Source: DATHSY01 sp046729855 (GTDB lineage: Bacteria; Actinomycetota; UBA4738; HRBIN12). From it: a stretch of 56,358 bases of DNA. The position numbers and the translations under genes are program-made. Each line of letters starts with the position of its first letter. The stretch's first letter is position 1. Positions 1-8,433 of the stretch are shown in pieces. Where the stretch lies: contig JBKPHM010000060.1 of the NCBI GenBank assembly GCA_046729855.1, positions 1 through 56,358 of the forward strand, written 5' to 3'. The notes below the pieces were generated by a model. That model had not been told where the DNA came from. It searched no databases and was given only the letters and a program-made list of their open reading frames with translations.

Positions 1-400
1 CGATGATCCTGGCCACGAGCTTCCCCGGGATCGGGGCCCGACCCTCGATCGCGTCGATGAGTGCTTGTGGAAGTCTGTCCGTATCCATGTCCTTCAGCAG
101 ATACCCTCGCGCCCCGGCACGGAGCGCCGCGAAGAGGTGCGCATCGCGATCCGAAACTGTGAGCATGACGACGGTTGTATCGGGCAGCCGGCCGCTGATC
201 TCCCATGCGGCCGCGATGCCGCCTCCCGGCATCCTGACATCGAGCAGGCAGATGTCGGGGTGCGTGCGGAGGGCGGCGTCGATGGCGCCCGGGGCGTCGG
301 CGGTAGCGGCGGTGACCTCGAAGCGCTCGTCTCGCGCGAGCACATCCCCGATCTCGTCGCGAGTCGGCGCGTGATCATCGGCGAGCACGACCGTGATCAA
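1..400 (-). CDS. NarL/FixJ-type response regulator, receiver domain (partial, runs off window edge)
   Basis: The reading frame starts at a TTG whose TTGA overlaps the stop of the upstream sensor kinase, so the pair is translationally coupled. The first 133 codons form a receiver domain: an acidic pocket (VLADDHAP), the phospho-acceptor Asp in LLDVRMPGG, the Thr/Ser switch (VVMLTVSD) and the conserved Lys in GYLLKD. The DNA-binding part, expected to be a LuxR-type helix-turn-helix, lies beyond base 1. Family knowledge says such regulators receive phosphate from the adjacent HisKA_3 kinase. The regulon cannot be inferred here. Confidence 0.88.
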   Translation of the reverse strand, partial: MITVVLADDHAPTRDEIGDVLARDERFEVTAATADAPGAIDAALRTHPDICLLDVRMPGGGIAAAWEISGRLPDTTVVMLTVSDRDAHLFAALRAGARGYLLKDMDTDRLPQALIDAIEGRAPIPGKLVARII

Positions 401-1785
401 ACCGTCACCTCGACGCTGGCACCGCGACCCGGGGCGGATTCGATCCGCAACTCGCCGCCGAGCGACGCGACCCGTTCCCGCATGCTGCGGAGCCCGTAAC
501 CGGTACGAGCCGCATCGGAGCGCTCGGGCTGAAATCCACGGCCGTTGTCACGAACCATCAAGCACGTCCGTCCCTCGCTCTTGGACAAGTTGACGTCGAT
601 GCGGGTCGCCCCGCCATGGTGCGCGGCGTTCGCGATGGCCTCGCAAGCGATCCGTTCCAAAGCCTCACCCTCCCTCGACCCAACCTCGCCAACGTCTACG
701 GAGAGGTCGAGCGAGACCTCGGCACGTTCAGCCGCGTTTCGGGTCGCTTCAGCAAACGCGTCGACGGATGACTGCTCTGTCGGGCGGCTGAGCTCCACGA
801 TCGCCCGCCGCGATTCGTTCAGCGCTCGTGCGGTTGCCGATGCGATACGTCCTGCGATTGGATCGTCGGTCCTGAGCCGACGTGCCTGTCTCCCGATGTA
901 CGCAAGTTCCTGCGCGAGCCCGTCATGGAGGTCGCGAGCGATTCGCCGTCGCTCCTCGAGCGCTGCCGCTTTCGCCACCGAGGACCAGTACCGATGGATC
1001 TCTCCGATCGATGCGAAAAGCATCACTGCGAAGAAGCCCAGTCTGAAAGCGTCGCCAACGTGAACCCACCTCGTGTACAGGGACGGATAGAAGAAGTAGT
1101 TCAGGTGGCTGCACGCGCCGAGCGCGGCCGCGACACCGAGCCAGGCGAGGAACGGGTCACGTGACCCTTCGTGTCGTCGGCAGAACCCGACGGCGGCGGC
1201 CGCGAGGAGCACGAGCGTCGCTAGATGCACGACGCGGGTCGGCCACGCGGCCGCGATGCCGAGCCCCACGATGCCCGCGGGGGATTGCGTCGGCGAAATG
1301 CCGACCGGGAGCCGAGGCGTGATCAGCGCCAACGCGGCCCCGAGCAGCAAGACGAACAGCACCGACCCCGCGGCGGCCCGTTGTGCCCACCCTCGCGAAC
1401 GGGGCAGAGGCGCCGTCAGCACCACTGCGGATCCGAAGAAGATCGCCGCGCCGACGAGTCGACCGGTGACGGCGCTCCATGACATCGCTGAGGGGGTCAT
1501 CACCCCTCGGATAACGACGGGAAGCGTGTAGAAGGCGAGGTTGGTGAGTGAGAGGATAATCAAGGCAGCGATCAGCAGGAGCTCATGAAGTCCTCCGCCC
1601 GTCACCGACCGGCCGTAGACCAGGTAGGCGGTCAGGAGCGGAATGAGGCTCGCCGCCGTTTCGATGGCGACGCTGAGGTCTGGCACGATGTATGCGAAGT
1701 GAATGGCGGGAACAGCGGCGACGACCAAGGTGACGAGAAGTCCGAGCGAGAAGGCCGCCGTAGTCATCGCACGCGCGCGGATCAT
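397..1785 (-). CDS. Membrane sensor histidine kinase, HisKA_3/NarX-LiaS type
   Basis: A 462-aa kinase. The N-terminal half is a run of about eight hydrophobic helices with very short loops, so the sensor is intramembrane rather than a large external domain. The dimerisation/phosphotransfer motif is ERRRIARDLHDGLAQELAYI, with the His of DLHDG as acceptor. The ATPase follows with DNGRGF, GYGLRSMRERV and GGELRIES. I chose the ATG at 1785, which has a purine-rich GGCGGAG upstream; the frame stays open to a TTG at 1836. It overlaps the response regulator by 4 bp. The signal is unknown; intramembrane kinases of this type often sense envelope stress. Confidence 0.88.
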   Translation of the reverse strand: MIRARAMTTAAFSLGLLVTLVVAAVPAIHFAYIVPDLSVAIETAASLIPLLTAYLVYGRSVTGGGLHELLLIAALIILSLTNLAFYTLPVVIRGVMTPSAMSWSAVTGRLVGAAIFFGSAVVLTAPLPRSRGWAQRAAAGSVLFVLLLGAALALITPRLPVGISPTQSPAGIVGLGIAAAWPTRVVHLATLVLLAAAAVGFCRRHEGSRDPFLAWLGVAAALGACSHLNYFFYPSLYTRWVHVGDAFRLGFFAVMLFASIGEIHRYWSSVAKAAALEERRRIARDLHDGLAQELAYIGRQARRLRTDDPIAGRIASATARALNESRRAIVELSRPTEQSSVDAFAEATRNAAERAEVSLDLSVDVGEVGSREGEALERIACEAIANAAHHGGATRIDVNLSKSEGRTCLMVRDNGRGFQPERSDAARTGYGLRSMRERVASLGGELRIESAPGRGASVEVTV

Positions 1786-1927
1786 GCCCGTATGCTCATC
1801 TCCGCCCCCTCGCGCAGGCGTCAAATCTGTACACAACTTCGCACCGCCGAGAATTGGATCGCGACGAAGCTACAGCGAGTGCCGAGCGGGAGACGCGCCG
1901 TCGCCGGGATTCGGAGTCGGAGTCGCA

Positions 1928-2243
1928 CAGGTCTGCCCCGGTACGAAGAGTCATGGCGTCCGTGACTCGAACGATCCCGGAGTCGCTCCGCATCTCCGTC
2001 ACCAAGCAGCCGGTGTCGTTCTCGTACCGCCGGGCGGACTCGACAAAACCTTCAGGTGCGACGGTGAATCGCCCCCCGATCCGGGTCGAGGATCGAGCAG
2101 AAGAGCGGTGGCGAGTCGAACCTTCGGACGCACGTCCATGAGATGCCGCCGTCCCGGCCGACGAGGGCAGCGGTGGCGCCGTCACCGATCAGGCCGTGGT
2201 CGCGAACCGGAAGGTACCCGTCGATGATTTCAACGGGAAGCAT
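1928..2243 (-). pseudogene. Remnant of a GH15 (glucoamylase/trehalase-like) gene, frameshifted and truncated
   Basis: From the ATG at 2243 the frame reads the typical N-terminus of GH15 glucan hydrolases: DHGLIGDGATAALVGRDGGI, then RFDSPPLFCSILDPDRG. Homology then jumps to another frame at a six-G tract (2073-2078) and continues as RFTVAPEGFVESARRYENDT and GIVRVTDAMTLRTGADL. Nothing GH15-like can be followed past about 1928. Intact family members have roughly 600 residues; only about 105 remain. The fragment sits in the upstream region of the sensor kinase and may supply part of its promoter. Confidence 0.75.
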
Positions 2244-2331
2244 TGTTCTCGATACCGCCCTGCTAAACCGCCCGTACGCTTGGTCCCCTTTGGTCTGTCC
2301 ACGCTCGGTGCCTTCCTGAAGGACCTCCTTT

Positions 2332-3144
2332 CTAGGGCTGGCGAACAACACCTCCCGAGTCCTCTTCGTCGACCTCGGGCGCGCCGGTGCGGGACGCGGC
2401 TGCCGCGAACCGAAGGAGCTCGATGGGGATGGGGAAGATCAGCGTGGAGTTCTTGTCGGCCGCCACCTCCGTCATGGTTGACAGCATTCGCAGCTGCATC
2501 GCGCCGGGCCGTCGCTCGAGCGTCTCCCCAGCCCGGCTCAGCGTCTCGGCTGCCTCGAACTCACCCTGCGCGTGGATCACCTTGGCTCGCCGCTCCCGCT
2601 CGGCCTCGGCTTGACGGGCCATCGCGCGGCGCATGGTCTCCGGCAGCTCGACATCCTTGACCTCCACGAGGGTGACCTTGACCCCCCAAGGGTTCGTCAG
2701 ATCGTCGATGATCTTCTGCAGCCGCTGGTTGATCTCGTCTCGGTTGACCAGCAGGTCGTCGAGGTCGACCTGGCCCAGGATGCTCCGCAGGGTGGTCTGG
2801 GCGACCTGCGAGGTTCCCACGATGTATTTCTGGATCGCCACGACGGCTCTGATCGGGTCGACGACGTTGAAGTAGGCGACCGCGTTCACCCGGACCGTCA
2901 CGTTGTCCCGCGTTATGACGTCCTGCGGCGGGATGTCCATCGTGAACGTCTGCAAGTTGACGCGGACCATCCGATCGACGACCGGGATGATCACGAACAG
3001 CCCTGGTCCCTTCGCCCCGATCACTCGGCCCAGCCGGAAGATCACGCCGCGCTCGTACTCGGGCACGATCTTCACGGCCGAGACGAGGATGACAACGAGC
3101 AGGACTACGGCCGCCAAGATGCCGTACAGAAGTGTCTCGCTCAC
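2332..3144 (-). CDS. Slipin/stomatin-like SPFH (band 7) membrane protein
   Basis: A 270-aa protein with one N-terminal membrane helix (about residues 5-25) and an SPFH domain with hallmark stretches VPEYERGVIFRLGR, GPGLFVIIP, DIPPQDVITRDNV and LRSILGQVDLDDLL. A charged coiled segment (AEAERERRAKVIHAQGEFEA) and a short tail follow. The start is GTG at 3144, preceded by a strong GGAAGGAGG and overlapping the nfeD-like stop (GTGA). Slipins oligomerise in the membrane and are a classic operon partner of NfeD proteases, which can cleave the slipin C-terminus. A role in membrane microdomain or protein quality control is inferred from this pairing. Confidence 0.92.
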   Translation of the reverse strand: MSETLLYGILAAVVLLVVILVSAVKIVPEYERGVIFRLGRVIGAKGPGLFVIIPVVDRMVRVNLQTFTMDIPPQDVITRDNVTVRVNAVAYFNVVDPIRAVVAIQKYIVGTSQVAQTTLRSILGQVDLDDLLVNRDEINQRLQKIIDDLTNPWGVKVTLVEVKDVELPETMRRAMARQAEAERERRAKVIHAQGEFEAAETLSRAGETLERRPGAMQLRMLSTMTEVAADKNSTLIFPIPIELLRFAAAASRTGAPEVDEEDSGGVVRQP

Positions 3145-4508
3145 GGTCTTCCTCCTTCCTCACGCTGCGCAGTTGGATTGTCCGCGTGTTCGGCGTTCGG
3201 GTCGGGCTCGACTACGAGCCGGAGCCCGTCCATGGCGACGACGCGCACGCGCTGGCCCGGCCGGAGCGTTCCGTGGGGTCCTCGCGCGGTCCACCACGCG
3301 CCCTGGAGGAACACGAAGGCGTCGTCTCCTTCCATTGACGCCACCGTTCCGCGGCTCCCGAGGATCCCCTCGGCGCCGGTCGAGCCGATGAGGCGACGAG
3401 ACCGCCACGCCACCCGCCCGAGCGCGATAGCTCCTCCGCCGGCCACCACGGCCGTCGGAAGGAGGACGATGGGATCGACCCCGATCGGTCCCCGGAACAG
3501 GAACAGGCCCGCCAGCACGAGTGCCACCGTCCCGCCAGCGGCGAACACGCCGATCCCCGGGATGAAGAGCTCGGCGACGAACAGGCCTGCCGCCAGCACG
3601 AGCAGGATCACGCCGGCAGCGTTCACCGGAAAGACCGACAGCGCCGTGAAGGCGAGCACGAGGAGGATCACGCCCACGATCGCCCCACCGCCGAAGCCAG
3701 GGTTCGCCAGCTCGTAGAGGATGGCCAGGGTGCCGATCGAGATGAACAGGAACGCCAGGTTCGGGTCCGAAAGCCACTGCAACACGCTCCGGGCGAGGCC
3801 GAGCTCGATCTCCACGAGCTCAACTCCGGGCGTCCTGAGCATCACCGTCCGGCCAGGAGCGACCTCGACCGTCCGGCCGTGGAGGGCCTCCAGCAGCTGA
3901 GCGCGGTCGCTGGCGATCAGATCCACGACGCCGAGTTTGAGCGCCTCGTTCGTGGCGACGGAGCGGCCTTCGCGCACCGCGTCGATTGCGAACTCGGTGT
4001 TCCGGCCGCGCTGCTCGGCGATCGATTCCGCATAGGAGGCGGCGTCGTTGATGACCTTCTGCGACAGGTCGCCGCCCTGGAGGTCGACTGGCGTCGCCGC
4101 GCCGATCGAGGTTCCGGGAGCCATCGCGGCGATGTGGGAGGCGAGCGTGATGATGGCGCCGGCCGAGGCGGCCCGTGCCCCCTGCGGGGACACGTACACG
4201 ACCACGGGCACGCGAGCGTTCAGGAACGACTGGACGATGTCGCGCATCGACGTGTCGAGCCCGCCGGGCGTGTCGAGTTCGACCAGGAGCGCGTGATGTC
4301 CGTCTTGCTCGGTCAGGTCGAGGGCGTCACGGACATGGTCGGCGATCATTGGAGTGATCACGCCATCGACCTGCACAACGACGATGCTGTCGGGGGCGGC
4401 CTGCGCACGCGCGCTTGACTCAGCGGCGAGGAGAAGAGCTGCGATCAACAAGAGCCAGGCCGCCAGGCGCCTGAAATAGGCACCGATCGCCGAGCCGGAT
4501 TGGATCAT
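3141..4508 (-). CDS. NfeD-family membrane serine protease (ClpP-like domain plus NfeD OB domain)
   Basis: A 455-aa, long-form NfeD. After a signal/anchor helix comes a ClpP/SppA-like protease domain. The nucleophile Ser lies in ARAASAGAIITLASH and the general-base Lys in DLSQKVINDAASY, matching the Ser-Lys dyad known for this family. Four to five transmembrane helices follow, then a small beta-barrel NfeD domain from about GTVASMEGDDAFVFLQG to the end. The ATG at 4508 puts the signal segment at the N-terminus; the frame is open further upstream without a good ribosome site. It is translationally coupled to the slipin gene. Confidence 0.92.
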   Translation of the reverse strand: MIQSGSAIGAYFRRLAAWLLLIAALLLAAESSARAQAAPDSIVVVQVDGVITPMIADHVRDALDLTEQDGHHALLVELDTPGGLDTSMRDIVQSFLNARVPVVVYVSPQGARAASAGAIITLASHIAAMAPGTSIGAATPVDLQGGDLSQKVINDAASYAESIAEQRGRNTEFAIDAVREGRSVATNEALKLGVVDLIASDRAQLLEALHGRTVEVAPGRTVMLRTPGVELVEIELGLARSVLQWLSDPNLAFLFISIGTLAILYELANPGFGGGAIVGVILLVLAFTALSVFPVNAAGVILLVLAAGLFVAELFIPGIGVFAAGGTVALVLAGLFLFRGPIGVDPIVLLPTAVVAGGGAIALGRVAWRSRRLIGSTGAEGILGSRGTVASMEGDDAFVFLQGAWWTARGPHGTLRPGQRVRVVAMDGLRLVVEPDPNAEHADNPTAQREEGGRP

Positions 4509-5157
4509 GGCCCACGTCGCCCCTCTCGGACGCCCCCTCGCCTCCACGTTGCAGGATCCGGTCGACGAGTTGGTTGATGGAGGTCCCACCGATCAACCGA
4601 CCCCGTCCCGTGTCGCCAACAAGCGTTACGCGTGAGCGCGCCGGGCCCGATGCGAGAGCGTAGAGACGGTCGTCGACCGTGGCACAACGAAGTGCTGGAG
4701 GTCTCCCTCGCAGGGAAGAACGAGAAGGGTCGAAGCACGCTCCGAGGGAGGAGGTGACACGAGCACGGCCACGCAACGCGAATGACGAGGTCTTCGTCGT
4801 GCTTGGTGACCGGACGGCCAAGCATAACGCTTCCGCCTCGCCGACCAGGCTTCCCGGCACACCAACGACCAGCAGACATCTTAACCGCGCTTCACGATCT
4901 GTGCGGGAGTCTCGCGGAACGGTAGGTCCGTCGTCGTTCTCGATGTGGAGCATTGGGATGGCCGGCCCCGCCGGGGGGGCGACTTCAGGACAACCCATGG
5001 CTTCCACGTTCGGCGCGGACGGCCCAGCGCCTCCTACGAGACGGAAGGAGACCAATGCTGGCCGGGTTGGCGTGCGGGTCTCCGGAGGAGACTGTCTCGG
5101 GAGCCACCAACGCGAACGCGGGCTTCGGTCTGGCGTGCCCTGTAGCCTTCTCTTGGG
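4509..5157. other. 650-bp stretch without a recognisable gene
   Basis: Open frames exist on both strands, but their translations are Arg/Ser/Pro-rich and resemble no family I know. On the plus strand an ATG at 5053 has an excellent GGAAGGAG upstream. Its frame runs into the antisense of the MerR-like gene, so it is not called. The stretch presumably carries the promoter of the nfeD/slipin operon and perhaps a decayed gene. Confidence 0.4.
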
Positions 5158-5469
5158 CTAACGACGTCGACCGCGGGCGATATCAAGCACCTCGGCGAGC
5201 AAACGGGCTCTCTCGGCCTCGACCTCAGCAAGCCGTTGGCGGCAGTTGGCTAACTCGGCCTCCAACACGGCGACGCGATCTTCCTCACCCCGGCGGTTGG
5301 GCCGTTCGGCCATGACGCGGTCGAGATCCTGGGTCGAAACGTTCACCTGCTTCCCCGATGGACCGGTTACGCGTTTGGTTCGGAGAAGCCCCCGGCGCTC
5401 CCAATCGAGGATTGTGTTCCGATGGACGCCCGCTCGACGTGCGGCCTCATTCCGAGAGATGTAGTCCAC
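5158..5469 (-). CDS. Small MerR-like DNA-binding protein with C-terminal coiled coil
   Basis: A 103-aa protein starting at GTG 5469. Residues 1-50 form a winged helix-turn-helix like MerR or DNA-binding excisionase proteins: YISRNEAARRAGVHRNTILD followed by WERRGLLRTKR. The C-terminal 40 residues are a charged helix (VAVLEAELANCRQRLAEVEA), probably a dimerisation coil. No metal- or ligand-binding domain is present. It overlaps the end of the upstream small membrane protein gene by 23 bp, so the two are likely co-transcribed from the AT-rich promoter near 5720. Its target is unknown, though that same promoter is an obvious candidate. Confidence 0.75.
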   Translation of the reverse strand: MDYISRNEAARRAGVHRNTILDWERRGLLRTKRVTGPSGKQVNVSTQDLDRVMAERPNRRGEEDRVAVLEAELANCRQRLAEVEAERARLLAEVLDIARGRRR

Positions 5470-5665
5470 TGACGATCCTCTCGATGCGATCGAGCCGACG
5501 ATCGCGATCGCGCAGTGCGGCGACCAGGTACGCCACGATGACCGCAAGCGCGGTCACAGCACCAGCAAGCACCGCGCCGACGAGGTCGGACGGATGCGGC
5601 AGCGCGTTCGCGACGAGCGCCGCGACTACGCCGGCGATCGCGGCGGCGACGAGGACCCCGAGCAT
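5447..5665 (-). CDS. Small membrane protein, 72 aa
   Basis: The ATG at 5665 is preceded by AAGGAGCAGGAG. The protein has two hydrophobic helices (MLGVLVAAAIAGVVAALVAN and VGAVLAGAVTALAVIVAYLV) joined by a short PHPSD loop, then a charged tail RDRDRRLDRIERIVSGL. No family is recognised. It overlaps the MerR-like gene downstream, so the pair may act together, with the tail possibly reaching the regulator or a partner. Confidence 0.65.
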   Translation of the reverse strand: MLGVLVAAAIAGVVAALVANALPHPSDLVGAVLAGAVTALAVIVAYLVAALRDRDRRLDRIERIVSGLHLSE

Positions 5666-5717
5666 CTCCTGCTCCTTCGCAACGGGCCGCGATTCTACCT
5701 GGTCAGACGGGGATCTC

Positions 5718-5746
5718 CCATTTAGTATCCAATTGTTATACATTCC
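5718..5746. promoter_or_regulatory. AT-rich divergent promoter region
   Basis: A short AT-rich island lies between the divergent genes at 5665 and 5788. The plus strand offers TATACAT (5737-5743) as a -10; the minus strand offers GATACT (5729-5724) or TACTAAAT. An interrupted dyad, GTAT...CAATTG...ATAC (5725-5741), spans the middle and could be an operator, plausibly for the MerR-like protein. This is pattern-based. Confidence 0.45.
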
Positions 5747-5787
5747 TGGTGGAAGGTGGGGCAGTTGGGAGGGGGAAGGAGCCAGAC

Positions 5788-6084
5788 ATGGAAAACGCGC
5801 TGCGATTCCCGCAGCCGGATGGTCGTAGCGAGCTCGCCGGGGCGGCCCACCTGCTCTTGTCGTCCATGGATGGCATCGACCGGGTCGGGATCGGGCGCTC
5901 TCGTCTCGCCGCTGGCTTCGCCGCCGCCGTTCGGGTGGTGGAGCGCAACGGCTACTGGAACGATCCGATGCTCCTTCGCGACGTCGCCGAAACCCTCGAG
6001 CACGTCGTCGACGGACCATTCCGGCGTGGGTACGCGCGCGGACTGAGAGTGCTCGCCGCCTTCATCGAGGACGTGGCTCGATGA
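5788..6084 (+). CDS. Hypothetical protein, 98 aa
   Basis: The ATG at 5788 was chosen because GGGGGAAGGAG lies just upstream. The protein is soluble and mostly helical, with no Cys and no recognised motif. Its second half reads like a helical repeat (LLRDVAETLEHVVDGPFRRG). It precedes nhaA in the same direction with one very small frame between, so it may belong to the antiporter transcription unit. Function unknown. Confidence 0.6.
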   Translation: MENALRFPQPDGRSELAGAAHLLLSSMDGIDRVGIGRSRLAAGFAAAVRVVERNGYWNDPMLLRDVAETLEHVVDGPFRRGYARGLRVLAAFIEDVAR

Positions 6085-6210
6085 GGACTGGCGACCCGAT
6101 GATCAAGCCGGCCGAGAACAACCTCTGGAGGGCCCGTCACATTGGGTCTCGCCACCATCGCGGCGCTCGGGTTCGTGGCGTGGGGCGTCGTCTGGTGGTT
6201 CGTCGGTTGA
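6081..6210 (+). pseudogene. Tiny membrane-peptide gene, apparently frameshifted
   Basis: An ATG at 6081 overlaps the previous stop (ATGA), but its frame gives only basic residues after codon 15. In the next frame, from about 6130, the translation becomes a clean transmembrane helix (TLGLATIAALGFVAWGVVWW) ending FVG-stop at 6210. That frame has no usable start of its own. The simplest reading is a roughly 43-aa single-pass peptide split by one indel near 6126. It could also be noncoding leader of nhaA. Confidence 0.4.
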
Positions 6211-6277
6211 CCCCATGCTTGGCCCCTCCTGGCCGGGCGTTCCGTGAGAGCGGGGGCGACAGGATTCGAGGAGATCG

Positions 6278-7663
6278 ATGAGCTCAGCAGGGCGCTCAAC
6301 CGCTACTCAGATTCGCCTGCCGTGGTCACGGTCGGACCGACCCGTAGCGCGTCGGTTCGCCCGCCCGCTCCAAGCCTTTCTCGAGGAAGAGTCATCGGGT
6401 GGCGTCATCCTGCTGGCGGCGGCGATCGTTGCGCTCGGCTGGGCCAACTCACCCTTTCGGGGCGGCTACGAGTCTCTCTGGGCCACCGACATAACGATTC
6501 GGCTCGGGCGCTGGGGGATCGGCCAGGACCTCCGCCATTGGGTCAACGATGGCCTCATGTCGCTTTTCTTCTTGGTGGTCGGGCTGGAGATCAAGAGGGA
6601 GCTCGTGTCGGGTGAGCTTCGGGATGCTCGAACAGCGGCGCTCCCGGTCCTTGCCGCTCTCGGCGGAATGGTCGTGCCGGCGGTCCTCTTCTTGGCCCTG
6701 AACGCCTCCGGGGAAGGCGCCCGGGGTTGGGGCATACCGATGGCCACCGACATCGCGTTTGCGTTGGGGGTGCTGACACTCGCCGCCCGCCGAGCCCCTG
6801 CCGGGATGAAGCCATTCCTCCTGACGCTCGCGATCGTCGACGACATCGGCGCGATCGCCGTCATCGCCATCTACTACTCGGGGAACGTCGAATACCCTGC
6901 GCTTCTGGTCGCTGCCGGGCTGTGCGTCCTCATGTTCGGGCTACAGCAGATCGGCGTCCGATGGGCGTTCGTCTACGTCGTCCTCGGACTGGTTGTGTGG
7001 ATCGCTGCGTACGAGTCAGGCGTCCACCCCACAATCGCCGGGGTTGCCCTTGGGCTGCTCACTCCGGCGGTCCCGTTCCAGCGACCGAGGGCGGTCAGCG
7101 ATGAGGCCCATCGCGTGGCCGACGAGACGGTCGACGATCCCCAGCCCCCGGACGCCGATGAGCATCATTGGCTGACGCTGGCCTCGCTCTCTCGGGAGGC
7201 CGTCTCCCCGCTCGCTCGGGTGGAGGGCATGCTCCATCCGTGGACGAGCAACGTGATCGTCCCCGCCTTCGCGCTTGCGAACACCGGTGTTCGACTGACC
7301 GGGGAGTCGCTGTCGGACGCGGCGACCAGCCCGATCGCGCTCGGCATCGTCCTCGGCCTCGTCGTGGGCAAACTCGCGGGCGTCTTCCTCGCAACGACGG
7401 CAGCGGTCCGCCTTGGGATCGGGCGTCTCCCCAGGGGCGTGGCGTGGCGTCATGTGATCGCCCTGGGGGCCGTAGCCGGAATCGGATTCACGGTGTCCAT
7501 CTTCATCGCGGACCTCGCATTCACCGCTCGCGCTCAGATCGACGCGGCGAGGATCGGGATCCTCGCCGCCTCGGTGCTCGCGGGCGTCCTCGGATGGATC
7601 CTTCTTCGGCTTCCGCCTCTCTCGCCGGGCGCGGGCACGTCACAGGAGGAGCCGGGCAGATGA
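6278..7663 (+). CDS. nhaA: Na+/H+ antiporter NhaA
   Basis: A 461-aa NhaA, somewhat longer than the usual ~390 because of an N-terminal extension and an acidic loop (DETVDDPQPPDADEHH). About twelve transmembrane helices are visible. The ion-binding Asp pair is intact at residues 188-189 (LLTLAIVDDIGAI). Family motifs LFFLVVGLEIKREL, MATDIAFALG and a C-terminal IGFTVSIFI are also present. NhaA exports Na+ in exchange for H+ for salt and pH homeostasis. A good ribosome site (GAGGAG) precedes the ATG at 6278. The next gene overlaps by 4 bp, so expression is coupled. Confidence 0.96.
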   Translation: MSSAGRSTATQIRLPWSRSDRPVARRFARPLQAFLEEESSGGVILLAAAIVALGWANSPFRGGYESLWATDITIRLGRWGIGQDLRHWVNDGLMSLFFLVVGLEIKRELVSGELRDARTAALPVLAALGGMVVPAVLFLALNASGEGARGWGIPMATDIAFALGVLTLAARRAPAGMKPFLLTLAIVDDIGAIAVIAIYYSGNVEYPALLVAAGLCVLMFGLQQIGVRWAFVYVVLGLVVWIAAYESGVHPTIAGVALGLLTPAVPFQRPRAVSDEAHRVADETVDDPQPPDADEHHWLTLASLSREAVSPLARVEGMLHPWTSNVIVPAFALANTGVRLTGESLSDAATSPIALGIVLGLVVGKLAGVFLATTAAVRLGIGRLPRGVAWRHVIALGAVAGIGFTVSIFIADLAFTARAQIDAARIGILAASVLAGVLGWILLRLPPLSPGAGTSQEEPGR

Positions 7664-8433
7664 GGGCACGGAGCCTGGTGAGTCCGCTGCACGTGATGAG
7701 CATCACGACACCGGCCAGCAAGGCGGCGACCTTGTTGGCGCGGGACGACGTGTCTGCGGTCGTGGTCGTCGATGAGGCCGGCGAAGTCGTCGAATTGCTC
7801 GCTGAGAGTGAATTGCTTCGGGCGCTGCTCCCGTCGTACGTGGATGACTCAGGCATCCTGGCTGGCGTCTTGGAGCCGGCGGCGGCGAGCGCGTTCCGCC
7901 GGCTCGAGGGCAAGGTGCTCGCCGACCTCGTGCCGCATGATCGTGGGGTCCAGCCCGTTATTGAGGGCGACGCCACGCTGCTCGAGGCGGCATCCGTGAT
8001 GGTGCGGGCCCGAACGCCCGTGATCGCAGTCCTTGACGACGATGAGCTGATTGGCGGGATCACGATCGATGAGGTGCTCAGCCACATCCTCGCCCCGGAA
8101 GCAGCGGATCCAGGACAGAGTCGAGAAAAGCCAGTCCTGGACGTCCTCCCGGCAGCGCGCTCGGGCGAGCTCACCGTGACTGGGGAACTGGACCTATCGA
8201 CTGCCCCGGAGCTGGAGACCGCGATCATGGAACACTTCAGGCCGGGCTCGCGCGTAACGCTCGACCTTGGCGGCGTTACGTTCATCGACAGCGCCGGTGT
8301 TCACTGCCTGATCGCCGCCTGTAAGCGATCGGGACACGCCATTGTTCTGCGAAACACGACACCACTAGTCAGGCGCGTCCTGGAGATCGCGCTGCCGACA
8401 CCAGTCGCCGACGAGAGCTGGGAGTTCAGCTGA
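7660..8433 (+). CDS. CBS-domain/STAS-domain fusion protein
   Basis: A 257-aa soluble protein whose ATG overlaps the nhaA stop. Residues about 1-145 look like a CBS pair, with two halves of the pattern (VSAVVVVDEAGEVVELLAES and TPVIAVLDDDELIGGITIDE). Residues about 160-257 are a STAS domain: ELTVTGELDLSTAPELETAI and VTLDLGGVTFIDSAGVHCL, with the conserved Ser before AGV that is phosphorylated in anti-anti-sigma factors. CBS pairs usually bind adenine nucleotides and STAS domains bind partner proteins, so I infer an energy- or ligand-sensing regulator linked to the antiporter. Confidence 0.85.
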   Translation: MRARSLVSPLHVMSITTPASKAATLLARDDVSAVVVVDEAGEVVELLAESELLRALLPSYVDDSGILAGVLEPAAASAFRRLEGKVLADLVPHDRGVQPVIEGDATLLEAASVMVRARTPVIAVLDDDELIGGITIDEVLSHILAPEAADPGQSREKPVLDVLPAARSGELTVTGELDLSTAPELETAIMEHFRPGSRVTLDLGGVTFIDSAGVHCLIAACKRSGHAIVLRNTTPLVRRVLEIALPTPVADESWEFS

